A DNA stretch of 64,000 nucleotides from Hydractinia symbiolongicarpus (Eukaryota; Cnidaria; Hydrozoa; Anthoathecata; Hydractiniidae): assembly GCF_029227915.1 (NCBI RefSeq), contig NC_079887.1, positions 17,855,650-17,919,649 of the forward strand. Reading direction: 5' to 3'. The notes under the pieces were generated by a model. That model did no database searches. It saw nothing but the letters and a program-made list of their open reading frames with translations, and was not told the DNA's origin. Shown here one piece after another: positions 35,556 to 47,965 of this stretch (the stretch's first letter is position 1; every line of letters starts with the position of its first letter). A program made the position numbers and the translations under genes.

Positions 35556-38500
35556 GGCCTGTGCGCGTAGTTCATTGCGTTTTAAAGACATGGCGCAATG
35601 GATAACGATTTGGGACGTCGTAGTCTATAGAGAGTGGCAAGGTTAGACCAATGGTAACCTGCGCAGGCACGTGAAACCACGTGATTAACGTGTAAGGCCT
35701 TTATTAGGTGCCAAAAGGCCATATTACAGTCTTTAGAGGCCTGTGCGCGTAGTTCACTGTGTTTTAAAGACAAGGCGCAATGGAAAACGATTTGGGACGT
35801 CGTAGTCTATAGAGAGTGGCAAGGTTAGACCAATGGTAACCTGCGCAGGCACGTGAAACCACGTGATTTACGTGTAAGGCCTTTATTAGGTGTCAAAAGG
35901 CATATTACGGCCTTCAGAGGCCTGTAAGCGTAGTTGACTGTGTTTTAAAGACATGACGCAGTGGAAAACAACTTGGGACGTCGTAGTCCATTGACAGTGA
36001 AAGGATTAGACCAATGGTAACCTGCGAAGGCACGTGGAACCACGTGATTTACGTACAAGGCTTTTATTAAGCATCAAAAGGCCATATTACAGTCTTTACA
36101 GGCCTGTGCGCGTAGTTGACTGTGTTTTAAAGACTTGGCGCAATGGAAAAAGACTTGGGACGTTGTAGTCTAATGAGAGTTGAAGGACTAGATCAATGGT
36201 AACCAGCGCAGGCACGTGGAACCACGTGATTTACGTGTAAGGCTTTTATTAAGTGTCAAAAGGCATAATACGGCCTTCAGAGGCCTGTAAGAGTAGTTGA
36301 CGGTGTTATTAAGCCTAGGCGCAATGGAAAACGACTTGGTACGTCGTAGTCTATTGATGGTGGAAGGATTAGACCAATGGTAACCAGCGCAAGCACGTGG
36401 AACCACGTGATTTAAGTGAAAGGCCCTTACTAGCTGTGAAAAGGCCATTTTACGGTCTTTAGAGGTCTGTAAGCGTAGTTGACGGTGTTATAAAGCCATG
36501 GCGCAATGGAAAACGACTTGGGAAGTCTTAGTCCATTGACAGTGGAAGGATTAGACCACTGTTAAACAGCGCAGGCATGTGGAACCACCTGCTTTACGTG
36601 TAAGGCCTTTATTAGGCATCGAAAGGCCATATTACAGTGTTTAGAGGCCTGTAAGCGTAGCTGACTGTGTTTTAAAGACATGACGCAGTGGAAAACAACT
36701 TGGGACGTCGTAGTCCATTGACAGTGAAAGGATTGGACCAATGGTAACCTGCAAAGGCACGTGGAACCACGTGATTTACGTACAAGGCTTTTATTAAGCA
36801 TCAAAAGGCCATATTACAGTCTTTACAGGCCTGTGCGCGTAGTTGACTGTGTTTTAAAGACTTGGCGCAATGGAAAAAGACTTGGGACGTCGTAGTCTAA
36901 TGAGAGTTGAAGGACTAGATCAATGGTAACCTGCGCAGGCACGTGGAACTACGTGATTTATGTGTAAGGCCTTTATTAGGCATCAAAATGCCATATTACG
37001 GTCTTTAGAGGCCTGTGCGCGTAGTTCACTGTGTTTTAAAGACATGGCGCAATGGAAAACGATTTGGGACGTCGTAGTCTATAGAGAGTGGCAAGGTTAG
37101 ACCAATGGTAACCTGCGCAGGCACGTGAAACCACGTGATTTACGTGTAAGGCCTTTATTAGGTGTCAAAAGGCATATTCCGCCTTCAGGGGCCTGTAAGA
37201 GTAGTTGACGGTGTTATTAAGCCTAGGCGCAATGGAACATGACTTGGGAAGTCGTAGTCCATTGAGAGTGGAGTGATTAGACGAATGGTAAACAGCGCAG
37301 GCACGTGGAACCACGTGCTTTACGTGTAAGGCCTTTATTAGGCATCAAAAAGCCATATTACAGTGTTTAGAGACCTGTGCGCGTAGTTGACTGTGTTTTA
37401 AAGACAGGACGCAGTGGAAAACGATTTGGGACTTCGTAGTGCGTTGAGAGTGTAAGGATTAGACCAACCTGTGTTTTAAAGACTTGGTGCAATGGAAAAA
37501 GACTTGGGACGTCGTAGTTTAATGAGAGTTGAAGGACTAGATCAATGGTAACCTGCACAGGCACGTGGAACTACGTGATTTATGTGTAAGGCCTTTATTA
37601 GGCAGCAAAAGGCCCTATTACAGCGTTTAGAGGCCTGTAAGCGTAGTTGACTGTGTTTTAAAGACATGACGCAATGGAAAACAACTTGGGACGTCGTAGT
37701 CTATAGAGAGTGGAAAGATTAGACCAATGGTAACCTGTGCAGGCACGTGAAACCACGTGATTTACGTGTAAGGCTCTTCTTAGGCATCAAAATGCCATAT
37801 TACGGTCTTTAGAAGCCTGTGCGCGTAGTTCACTGTGTTTTAAAGACATGGCGCAATGGAAAACGATTTGGGACGTCGTAGTCTAATGAGAGTTGAAGGA
37901 CTAGACCATTGTTAAACAGCGCAGGCAAGTGGAACCACGTGCTTTACGTGTAAGGGGCCTTTATTAGGCATCAAAAGGCCATATGACAGTGTTTAAAGGC
38001 CTGTAAGCGTAGTTGACTGTGTTTTAAAGACATGACGCAGTGGAAAACAACTTTGGACGTCGTAGTCCGTTGACAGTGAAAGGATTAGACCAATGGTAAC
38101 CTGTGCAGGCACGTGGAACCACGTGATTTACGTACAAGGCTTTTATTAAGCATCAGAAGGCCATATTACAGTCTTTACAGGCCTGTGCGCGTAGTTGACG
38201 GTGTTATAAAGCCATGGCGCAATGGAAAACGACTTGGGAAGTCTTAGTCCATTGAGAGTGGAAGGATTAGACCATTGTTAAACAGCGCAGGCATGTGGAA
38301 CCACGTGCTTTACGTGTAAGGCCTTTATTAGGCATCAAAAGGCCACATTACAGTGTTTAGAGGCCTGTAAGCGTAGTTGACTGTGTTTTAAAGACATGGC
38401 GCAATGGAAAACGATTTGGGACTTCGTAGTGCGTTGAGAGTGTAAGGATTAGACCAATGGTAACATGCACAGGCACGTGAAACCACGTCATTTACGTGTA

Positions 38501-39236
38501 AGGCTTTTATTAAGTGTCAAAAGGCATATTACTGCCTTCCGAGGCCTGTAAGAGTAGTTGACGGTGTTATTAAGCCTAGGCGCAATGGAAAACGACTTGG
38601 GAAGTCGTAGTCCATTGAGAGTGGAGGGATTAGACGAATGGTAAACAGCGCAGGCACGTGGAACCACGTGCTTTAAGTGAAAGGCCCTTACTAGTTGTCA
38701 AAAGGCCATTTTACGGTCTTTAGAGGTCTGTAAGCGTAGTTGACGGTGTTATAAAGCCATGGCGCAATGGAGAACAACTTGGGAAGTCTTAGTCCATTGA
38801 GAGTGGAAGGATTAGACCATTGTTAAATAGCACAGGCATGTGGAACCACGTGCTTTACGTGTAAGGCCTTTATTAGGCATCAAAAGGCCATATTACAGTG
38901 TTTAGAGGCCTGTAAGCGTAGTTGACTGTGTTTTAAAGACATGACGCAATGGAAAACAACTTAGGACGTCGTAATCTGTTGATGGTGGAAGGATTAGACC
39001 AATAGTAACCAGCGCAAGCACGTGGAACCACGTGATTTATGTGTAAGGCCTTTATTAGGCAGCAAAAGGCCATATTACAGCGTTTAGAGGCCTGTAAGCG
39101 TAGTTGACTGTGTTTTAAAGACATGACGCAATGGAAAACAACTTAGGACGTCGTAATCTGTTGATGGTGGAAGGATTAGACCAATAGTAACCAGCGCAAG
39201 CACGTGGAACCACGTGATTTATGTGTAAGGCCTTTA
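35522..39236. repeat. 3715-bp HOR, unit 1
   Basis: Counts as 21 monomers, two of them fused by a 104-bp deletion. Landmarks: CAAGGCGCAATGG near 35771, GACCACTGTTAAAC near 36556, GCATCGAAAGG near 36617, GGCATATTCCGCC near 37171, the fusion junction at 37461, the 2-bp insertion TAAGGGGCC at 37951, and GTAATCTGTTGATGG near 38972. Unit 1 has private changes (CCACCTGC near 36585, GTAGCTGACTG near 36658, GACAGGACGC near 37403) absent from units 2 and 3. Confidence 0.92.
37372..37631. repeat. Fused monomer pair, 104-bp deletion (copy 1 of 8)
   Basis: Two monomers shortened from 364 to 260 bp by joining the GACCAATGG region of one to the CTGTGTTTTAAAG region of the next. The junction reads AGACCAACCTGTGTTTT, beginning at 37461. 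The deletion removes the whole dyad cluster and hairpin of the first monomer and the 5' landmark of the second. Confidence 0.92.
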
Positions 39237-39270
39237 TTAGGCATCAAAATGCCATATTACGGCGTTTAGA
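39089..39270. repeat. Substituted monomer at the unit 1/unit 2 boundary
   Basis: Duplicate of the monomer just before it (both carry CTTAGGACGTCGTAATCTG), standing where units 1 and 3 are preceded by the ACTCAGTGG monomer. Total spacing is unchanged, so one monomer replaced another. The same doublet occurs at the end of unit 3 (46362 and 46544). Confidence 0.82.
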
Positions 39271-42200
39271 GGCCTGTGCGCGTAGTTCATTGCGTTTTAA
39301 AGACATGGCGCAATGGATAACGATTTGGGACGTCGTAGTCTATAGAGAGTGGCAAGGTTAGACCAATGGTAACCTGCGCAGGCACGTGAAACCACGTGAT
39401 TAACGTGTAAGGCCTTTATTAGGTGCCAAAAGGCCATATTACAGTCTTTAGAGGCCTGTGCGCGTAGTTCACTGTGTTTTAAAGACAAGGCGCAATGGAA
39501 AACGATTTGGGACGTCGTAGTCTATAGAGAGTGGCAAGGTTAGACCAATGGTAACCTGCGCAGGCACGTGAAACCACGTGATTTACGTGTAAGGCCTTTA
39601 TTAGGTGTCAAAAGGCATATTACGGCCTTCAGAGGCCTGTAAGCGTAGTTGACTGTGTTTTAAAGACATGACGCAGTGGAAAACAACTTGGGACGTCGTA
39701 GTCCATTGACAGTGAAAGGATTAGACCAATGGTAACCTGCGAAGGCACGTGGAACCACGTGATTTACGTACAAGGCTTTTATTAAGCATCAAAAGGCCAT
39801 ATTACAGTCTTTACAGGCCTGTGCGCGTAGTTGACTGTGTTTTAAAGACTTGGCGCAATGGAAAAAGACTTGGGACGTCGTAGTCTAATGAGAGTTGAAG
39901 GACTAGATCAATGGTAACCTGCGCAGGCACGTGGAACCACGTGATTTACGTGTAAGGCTTTTATTAAGTGTCAAAAGGCATAATACGGCCTTCAGAGGCC
40001 TGTAAGAGTAGTTGACGTTGTTATTAAGCCTAGGCGCAATGGAAAACGACTTGGTACGTCGTAGTCTATTGATGGTGGAAGGATTAGACCAATGGTAACC
40101 AGCGCAAGCACGTGGAACCACGTGATTTAAGTGAAAGGCCCTTACTAGCTGTGAAAAGGCCATTTTACGGTCTTTAGAGGTCTGTAAGCGTAGTTGACGG
40201 TGTTATAAAGCCATGGCGCAATGGAAAACGACTTGGGAAGTCTTAGTCCATTGACAGTGGAAGGATTAGACCACTGTTAAACAGCGCAGGCATGTGGAAC
40301 CACGTGCTTTACGTGTAAGGCCTTTATTAGGCATCGAAAGGCCATATTACAGTGTTTAGAGGCCTGTAAGCGTAGTTGACTGTGTTTTAAAGACATGACG
40401 CAGTGGAAAACAACTTGGGACGTCGTAGTCCATTGACAGTGAAAGGATTGGACCAATGGTAACCTGCGAAGGCACGTGGAACCACGTGATTTACGTACAA
40501 GGCTTTTATTAAGCATCAAAAGGCCATATTACAGTCTTTACAGGCCTGTGCGCGTAGTTGACTGTGTTTTAAAGACTTGGCGCAATGGAAAAAGACTTGG
40601 GACGTCGTAGTCTAATGAGAGTTGAAGGACTAGATCAATGGTAACCTGCGCAGGCACGTGGAACTACGTGATTTATGTGTAAGGCCTTTATTAGGCATCA
40701 AAATGCCATATTACGGTCTTTAGAGGCCTGTGCGCGTAGTTCACTGTGTTTTAAAGACATGGCGCAATGGAAAACGATTTGGGACGTCGTAGTCTATAGA
40801 GAGTGGCAAGGTTAGACCAATGATAACCTGCGCAGGCACGTGAAACCACGTGATTTACGTGTAAGGCCTTTATTAGGTGTCAAAAGGCATATTCCGCCTT
40901 CAGGGGCCTGTAAGAGTAGTTGACGGTGTTATTAAGCCTAGGCGCAATGGAACATGACTTGGGAAGTCGTAGTCCATTGAGAGTGGAGTGATTAGACGAA
41001 TCGTAAACAGCGCAGGCACGTGGAACCACGTGCTTTACGTGTAAGGCCTTTATTAGGCATCAAAAAGCCATATTACAGTGTTTAGAGACCTGTGCGCGTA
41101 GTTGACTGTGTTTTAAAGACATGACGCAGTGGAAAACGATTTGGGACTTCGTAGTGCGTTGAGAGTGTAAGGATTAGACCAACCTGTGTTTTAAAGACTT
41201 GGTGCAATGGAAAAAGACTTGGGACGTCGTAGTCTAATGAGAGTTGAAGGACTAGATCAATGGTAACCTGCACAGGCACGTGGAACTACGTGATTTATGT
41301 GTAAGGCCTTTATTAGGCAGCAAAAGGCCCTATTACAGCGTTTAGAGGCCTGTAAGCGTAGTTGACTGTGTTTTAAAGACATGACGCAATGGAAAACAAC
41401 TTGGGACGTCGTAGTCTATAGAGAGTGGAAAGATTAGACCAATGGTAACCTGTGCAGGCACGTGAAACCACGTGATTTACGTGTAAGGCTCTTCTTAGGC
41501 ATCAAAATGCCATATTACGGTCTTTAGAAGCCTGTGCGCGTAGTTCACTGTGTTTTAAAGACATGGCGCAATGGAAAACGATTTGGGACGTCGTAGTCTA
41601 ATGAGAGTTGAAGGACTAGACCATTGTTAAACAGCGCAGGCAAGTGGAACCACGTGCTTTACGTGTAAGGGGCCTTTATTAGGCATCAAAAGGCCATATG
41701 ACAGTGTTTAAAGGCCTGTAAGCGTAGTTGACTGTGTTTTAAAGACATGACGCAGTGGAAAACAACTTTGGACGTCGTAGTCCGTTGACAGTGAAAGGAT
41801 TAGACCAATGGTAACCTGTGCAGGCACGTGGAACCACGTGATTTACGTACAAGGCTTTTATTAAGCATCAGAAGGCCATATTACAGTCTTTACAGGCCTG
41901 TGCGCGTAGTTGACGGTGTTATAAAGCCATGGCGCAATGGAAAACGACTTGGGAAGTCTTAGTCCATTGAGAGTGGAAGGATTAGACCATTGTTAAACAG
42001 CGCAGGCATGTGGAACCACGTGCTTTACGTGTAAGGCCTTTATTAGGCATCAAAAGGCCACATTACAGTGTTTAGAGGCCTGTAAGCGTAGTTGACTGTG
42101 TTTTAAAGACATGGCGCAATGGAAAACGATTTGGGACTTCGTAGTGCGTTGAGAGTGTAAGGATTAGACCAATGGTAACATGCACAGGCACGTGAAACCA

Positions 42201-42951
42201 CGTCATTTACGTGTAAGGCTTTTATTAAGTGTCAAAAGGCATATTACTGCCTTCCGAGGCCTGTAAGAGTAGTTGACGGTGTTATTAAACCTAGGCGGAA
42301 TGGAAAACGACTTGGGAAGTCGTAGTCCATTGAGAGTGGAGGGATTAGACGAATGGTAAACAGCGCAGGCACGTGGAACCACGTGCTTTAAGTGAAAGGC
42401 CCTTACTAGTTGTCAAAAGGCCATTTTACGGTCTTTAGAGGTCTGTAAGCGTAGTTGACGGTGTTATAAAGCCATGGCGCAATGGAGAACAACTTGGGAA
42501 GTCTTAGTCCATTGAGAGTGGAAGGATTAGACCATTGTTAAATAGCGCAGGCATGTGGAACCACGTGCTTTACGTGTAAGGCCTTTATTAGGCATCAAAA
42601 GGCCATATTACAGTGTTTAGAGGCCTGTAAGCGTAGTTGACTGTGTTTTAAAGACATGACGCAATGGAAAACAACTTAGGACGTCGTAATCTGTTGATGG
42701 TGGAAGGATTAGACCAATAGTAACCAGCGCAAGCACGTGGAACCACGTGATTTATGTGTAAGGCCTTTATTAGGCAGCAAAAGGCCATATTACAGCGTTT
42801 AGAGGCCTGTAAGCGTAGTTGACTGTGTTTTAAAGACATGACTCAGTGGAAAACAACTTGGGACGTCGTAGTCCATTGACAGTGAAAGGATTAGACCAAT
42901 GGTAACCTGCGCAGGCACGTGAAACCACGTGATTTACGTGTAAGGCTCTTT
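39237..42951. repeat. 3715-bp HOR, unit 2
   Basis: Same order and landmarks as 35522-39236 at offset 3715. Small differences include GAATCGTAAAC near 41000 and TTAAACCTAGGCGGAATGG near 42287, the GGCGGAATGG part of which is shared with unit 3. Confidence 0.92.
41087..41346. repeat. Fused monomer pair, 104-bp deletion (copy 2 of 8)
   Basis: Same junction AGACCAACCTGTGTTTT, beginning at 41176, exactly 3715 bp after copy 1. Confidence 0.92.
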
Positions 42952-42985
42952 TTAGGCATCAAAATGCCATATTACGGCGTTTAGA
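42804..42985. repeat. ACTCAGTGG-variant monomer (swap site, unit 3 side)
   Basis: Identical in type to 35374-35555 at exactly 7430 bp (2 x 3715), with GACTCAGTGG at 42840. Unit 3 therefore keeps the ancestral neighbour that unit 2 lacks. Confidence 0.85.
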
Positions 42986-45900
42986 GGCCTGTGCGCGTAG
43001 TTCATTGCGTTTTAAAGACATGGCGCAATGGATAACGATTTGGGACGTCGTAGTCTATAGAGAGTGGCAAGGTTAGACCAATGGTAACCTGCGCAGGCAC
43101 GTGAAACCACGTGATTAACGTGTAAGGCCTTTATTAGGTGTCAAAAGGCCATATTACAGTCTTTAGAGGCCTGTGCGCGTAGTTCACTGTGTTTTAAAGA
43201 CAAGGCGCAATGGAAAACGATTTGGGACGTCGTAGTCTATAGAGAGTGGCAAGGTTAGACCAATGGTAACCTGCGCAGGCACGTGAAACCACGTGATTTA
43301 CGTGTAAGGCCTTTATTAGGTGTCAAAAGGCATATTACGGCCTTCAGAGGCCTGTAAGCGTAGTTGACTGTGTTTTAAAGACATGACGCAGTGGAAAACA
43401 ACTTGGGACGTCGTAGTCCATTGACAGTGAAAGGATTAGACCAATGGTAACCTGCGAAGGCACGTGGAACCACGTGATTTACGTACAAGGCTTTTATTAA
43501 GCATCAAAAGGCCATATTACAGTCTTTACAGGCCTGTGCGCGTAGTTGACTGTGTTTTAAAGACTTGGCGCAATGGAAAAAGACTTGGGACGTCGTAGTC
43601 TAATGAGAGTTGAAGGACTAGATCAATGGTAACCTGCGCAGGCACGTGGAACCACGTGATTTACGTGTAAGGCTTTTATTAAGTGTCAAAAGGCATAATA
43701 CGGCCTTCAGAGGCCTGTAAGAGTAGTTGACGGTGTTATTAAGCCTAGGCGCAATGGAAAACGACTTGGTACGTCGTAGTCTATTGATGGTGGAAGGATT
43801 AGACCAATGGTAACCAGCGCAAGCACGTGGAACCACGTGATTTAAGTGAAAGGCCCTTACTAGCTGTGAAAAGGCCATTTTACGGTCTTTAGATGTCTGT
43901 AAGCGTAGTTGACGGTGTTATAAAGCCATGGCGCAATGGAAAACGACTTGGGAAGTCTTAGTCCATTGACAGTGGAAGGATTAGACCACTGTTAAACAGC
44001 GCAGGCATGTGGAACCACGTGCTTTACGTGTAAGGCCTTTATTAGGCATCGAAAGGCCATATTACAGTGTTTAGAGGCCTGTAAGCGTAGTTGACTGTGT
44101 TTTAAAGACATGACGCAGTGGAAAACAACTTGGGACGTCGTAGTCCATTGACAGTGAAAGGATTGGACCAATGGTAACCTGCGAAGGCACGTGGAACCAC
44201 GTGATTTACGTACAAGGCTTTTATTAAGCATCAAAAGGCCATATTACAGTCTTTACAGGCCTGTGCGCGTAGTTGACTGTGTTTTAAAGACTTGGCGCAA
44301 TGGAAAAAGACTTGGGACGTCGTAGTCTAATGAGAGTTGAAGGACTAGATCAATGGTAACCTGCGCAGGCACGTGGAACTACGTGATTTATGTGTAAGGC
44401 CTTTATTAGGCATCAAAATGCCATATTACGGTCTTTAGAGGCCTGTGCGCGTAGTTCACTGTGTTTTAAAGACATGGCGCAATGGAAAACGATTTGGGAC
44501 GTCGTAGTCTATAGAGAGTGGCAAGGTTAGACCAATGGTAACCTGCGCAGGCACGTGAAACCACGTGATTTACGTGTAAGGCCTTTATTAGGTGTCAAAA
44601 GGCATATTCCGCCTTCAGGGGCCTGTAAGAGTAGTTGACGGTGTTATTAAGCCTAGGCGCAATGGAACATGACTTGGGAAGTCGTAGTCCATTGAGAGTG
44701 GAGTGATTAGACGAATGGTAAACAGCGCAGGCACGTGGAACCACGTGCTTTACGTGTAAGGCCTTTATTAGGCATCAAAAAGCCATATTACAGTGTTTAG
44801 AGACCTGTGCGCGTAGTTGACTGTGTTTTAAAGACATGACGCAGTGGAAAACGATTTGGGACTTCGTAGTGCGTTGAGAGTGTAAGGATTAGACCAACCT
44901 GTGTTTTAAAGACTTGGTGCAATGGAAAAAGACTTGGGACGTCGTAGTCTAATGAGAGTTGAAGGACTAGATCAATGGTAACCTGCACAGGCACGTGGAA
45001 CTACGTGATTTATGTGTAAGGCCTTTATTAGGCAGCAAAAGGCCCTATTACAGCGTTTAGAGGCCTGTAAGCGTAGTTGACTGTGTTTTAAAGACATGAC
45101 GCAATGGAAAACAACTTGGGACGTCGTAGTCTATAGAGAGTGGAAAGATTAGACCAATGGTAACCTGTGCAGGCACGTGAAACCACGTGATTTACGTGTA
45201 AGGCTCTTCTTAGGCATCAAAATGCCATATTACGGTCTTTAGAAGCCTGTGCGCGTAGTTCACTGTGTTTTAAAGACATGGCGCAATGGAAAACGATTTG
45301 GGACGTCGTAGTCTAATGAGAGTTGAAGGACTAGACCATTGTTAAACAGCGCAGGCAAGTGGAACCACGTGCTTTACGTGTAAGGGGCCTTTATTAGGCA
45401 TCAAAAGGCCATATGACAGTGTTTAAAGGCCTGTAAGCGTAGTTGACTGTGTTTTAAAGACATGACGCAGTGGAAAACAACTTTGGACGTCGTAGTCCGT
45501 TGACAGTGAAAGGATTAGACCAATGGTAACCTGTGCAGGCACGTGGAACCACGTGATTTACGTACAAGGCTTTTATTAAGCATCAGAAGGCCATATTACA
45601 GTCTTTACAGGCCTGTGCGCGTAGTTGACGGTGTTATAAAGCCATGGCGCAATGGAAAACGACTTGGGAAGTCTTAGTCCATTGAGAGTGGAAGGATTAG
45701 ACCATTGTTAAACAGCGCAGGCATGTGGAACCACGTGCTTTACGTGTAAGGCCTTATTAGGCATCAAAAGGCCACATTACAGTGTTTAGAGGCCTGTAAG
45801 CGTAGTTGACTGTGTTTTAAAGACATGGCGCAATGGAAAACGATTTGGGACTTCGTAGTGCGTTGAGAGTGTAAGGATTAGACCAATGGTAACATGCACA

Positions 45901-46666
45901 GGCACGTGAAACCACGTCATTTACGTGTAAGGCTTTTATTAAGTGTCAAAAGGCATATTACTGCCTTCCGAGGCCTGTAAGAGTAGTTGACGGTGTTATT
46001 AAGCCTAGGCGGAATGGAAAACGACTTGGGAAGTCGTAGTCCATTGAGAGTGGAGGGATTAGACGAATGGTAAACAGCGCAGGCACGTGGAACCACGTGC
46101 TTTAAGTGAAAGGCCCTTACTAGTTGTCAAAAGGCCATTTTACGGTCTTTAGAGGTCTGTAAGCGTAGTTGACGGTGTTATAAAGCCATGGCGCAATGGA
46201 GAACAACTTGGGAAGTCTTAGTCCATTGAGAGTGGAAGGATTAGACCATTGTTAAATAGCGCAGGCATGTGGAACCACGTGCTTTACGTGTAAGGCCTTT
46301 ATTAGGCATCAAAAGGCCATATTACAGTGTTTAGAGGCCTGTAAGCGTAGTTGACTGTGTTTTAAAGACATGACGCAATGGAAAACAACTTAGGACGTCG
46401 TAATCTGTTGATGGTGGAAGGATTAGACCAATAGTAACCAGCGCAAGCACGTGGAACCACGTGATTTATGTGTAAGGCCTTTATTAGGCAGCAAAAGGCC
46501 ATATTACAGCGTTTAGAGGCCTGTAAGCGTAGTTGACTGTGTTTTAAAGACATGACGCAATGGAAAACAACTTAGGACGTCGTAATCTGTTGATGGTGGA
46601 AGGATTAGACCAATAGTAACCAGCGCAAGCACGTGGAACCACGTGATTTATGTGTAAGGCCTTTAT
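42952..46666. repeat. 3715-bp HOR, unit 3 (partial right end)
   Basis: Third copy at offset 3715 from unit 2. The offset drops to 3714 after a 1-bp deletion near 45752 (GGCCTTATTAGG). Near 46586 the sequence passes into a block P fragment through the shared CTGTTGATGGTGG word, so the tandem run of three ends here. Confidence 0.9.
44802..45061. repeat. Fused monomer pair, 104-bp deletion (copy 3 of 8)
   Basis: Same junction, beginning at 44891. Confidence 0.92.
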
Positions 46667-47965
46667 TAGGCAGCAAAAGGCCATATTACAGCGTTTAGAG
46701 GCCTGTAAGCGTAGTTGACTGTGTTTTAAAGACATGACGCAATGGAAAACGATTTGGGACGTCGTAGTCTATAGAGAGTGGAAAGATTAGACCAATGGTA
46801 ACCTGCGCAGGCACGTGAAACCACGTGATTTACGTGTAAGGCCTTTATTAGACATCAAAAAGCCATATTACAGTGTTTAGAGGCCTGTGCGCGTAGTTGA
46901 CTGTGTTTTAAAGACATGGCGCAGTGGAAAACGATTTGGGACTTCGTAGTGCGTTGAGAGTGTAAGGATTAGACCAATGGTAACATGCACAGTCACGTGA
47001 AACCACGTGATTTACGTGTAAGGCTTTTATTAAGTGTCAAAAGGCATATTACGGCCTTCAGAGGCCTGTAAGAGTAGTTGACGGTGTTATTAAGGCTAGG
47101 CGCAATGGAAAACGACTTGGTACGTCGTAGTCTATTGATGGTGGAAGGATTAGACCAATGGTAACCAGCGCAAGCACGTGGAACCACGTGATTTAAGTGA
47201 AAGGCCCTTACTATCTGTCAAAAGGCCATTTTACGGTCTTTAGAGGTCTGTAAGAGTAGTTGACGGTGTTATAACGCCATGGCGCAATGGAAAACGACTT
47301 GGGAAGTCTTAGTCCATTGAGAGTGGAAGGATTAGACCATTGTTAAACAGCGCAGGCATGTGGAACCACGTGCTTTACGTGTAAGGCCTTTATTAGACAT
47401 CAAAAGGCCATATTACAGTGTTTATAGGCCTGTAAGCGTAGTTGACTGTGTTTTAAAGACATGACGCAGTGGAAAACAACTTGGGACGTCGTAGTCCATT
47501 GACAGTGAAAGGATTAGACCAATGGTAACCTGCGAAGGCACGTGGAACCACGTGATTTACGTACAAGGCTTTTATTAAGCATCAAAAGGCCATATTACAG
47601 TCTTTACAGGCCTGTGCGCGTAGTTGACTGTGTTTTAAAGACTTGGCGCAATGGAAAAAGACTTGGGACGTCGTAGTCTAATGAGAGTTGAAGGACTAGA
47701 TCAATGGTAACCTGCGCAGGCACGTGGAACTACGTGATTTATGTGTAAGGCCTTTATTAGGCAGCAAAAGGCCATATTACAGCGTTTAGAGGCCTGTAAG
47801 TGTAGTTGACTGTGTTTTAAAGACATGACGCAATGGAAAACAACTTGGGACGTCGTAGTCTATAGAGAGTGGAAAGATTAGACCAATGGTAACCTGCGCA
47901 GGCACGTGAAACCATGTGATTTACGTGTAAGGCTCTTTTTAGGCATCAAAATGCCATTTTACGGC
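46586..47965. repeat. Block P fragment (equivalent to 1695-3074)
   Basis: About seven and a half monomers at offset 44891 to block P, in the same order as 33807-35186 in copy 5. It lies between the 3715-bp tandem run and its younger derivatives. Ends where ACGGCGTTTAG replaces ACGGTCTTTAG. Confidence 0.85.

Larger units (their letters stand above)
32477..35690. repeat. Block P relative, copy 5 (different 364-bp deletion)
   Basis: Tracks 1-1040 at offset 32476, then jumps 364 bp to offset 32112, losing the equivalent of about 1040-1404. This is a different pair of monomers from the loss in the copy at 8532. A 1-bp deletion near 35116 turns CCTGCGCAGG into CCTGCGAGG and sets offset 32111. Similarity ends near 35690. 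Confidence 0.87.
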
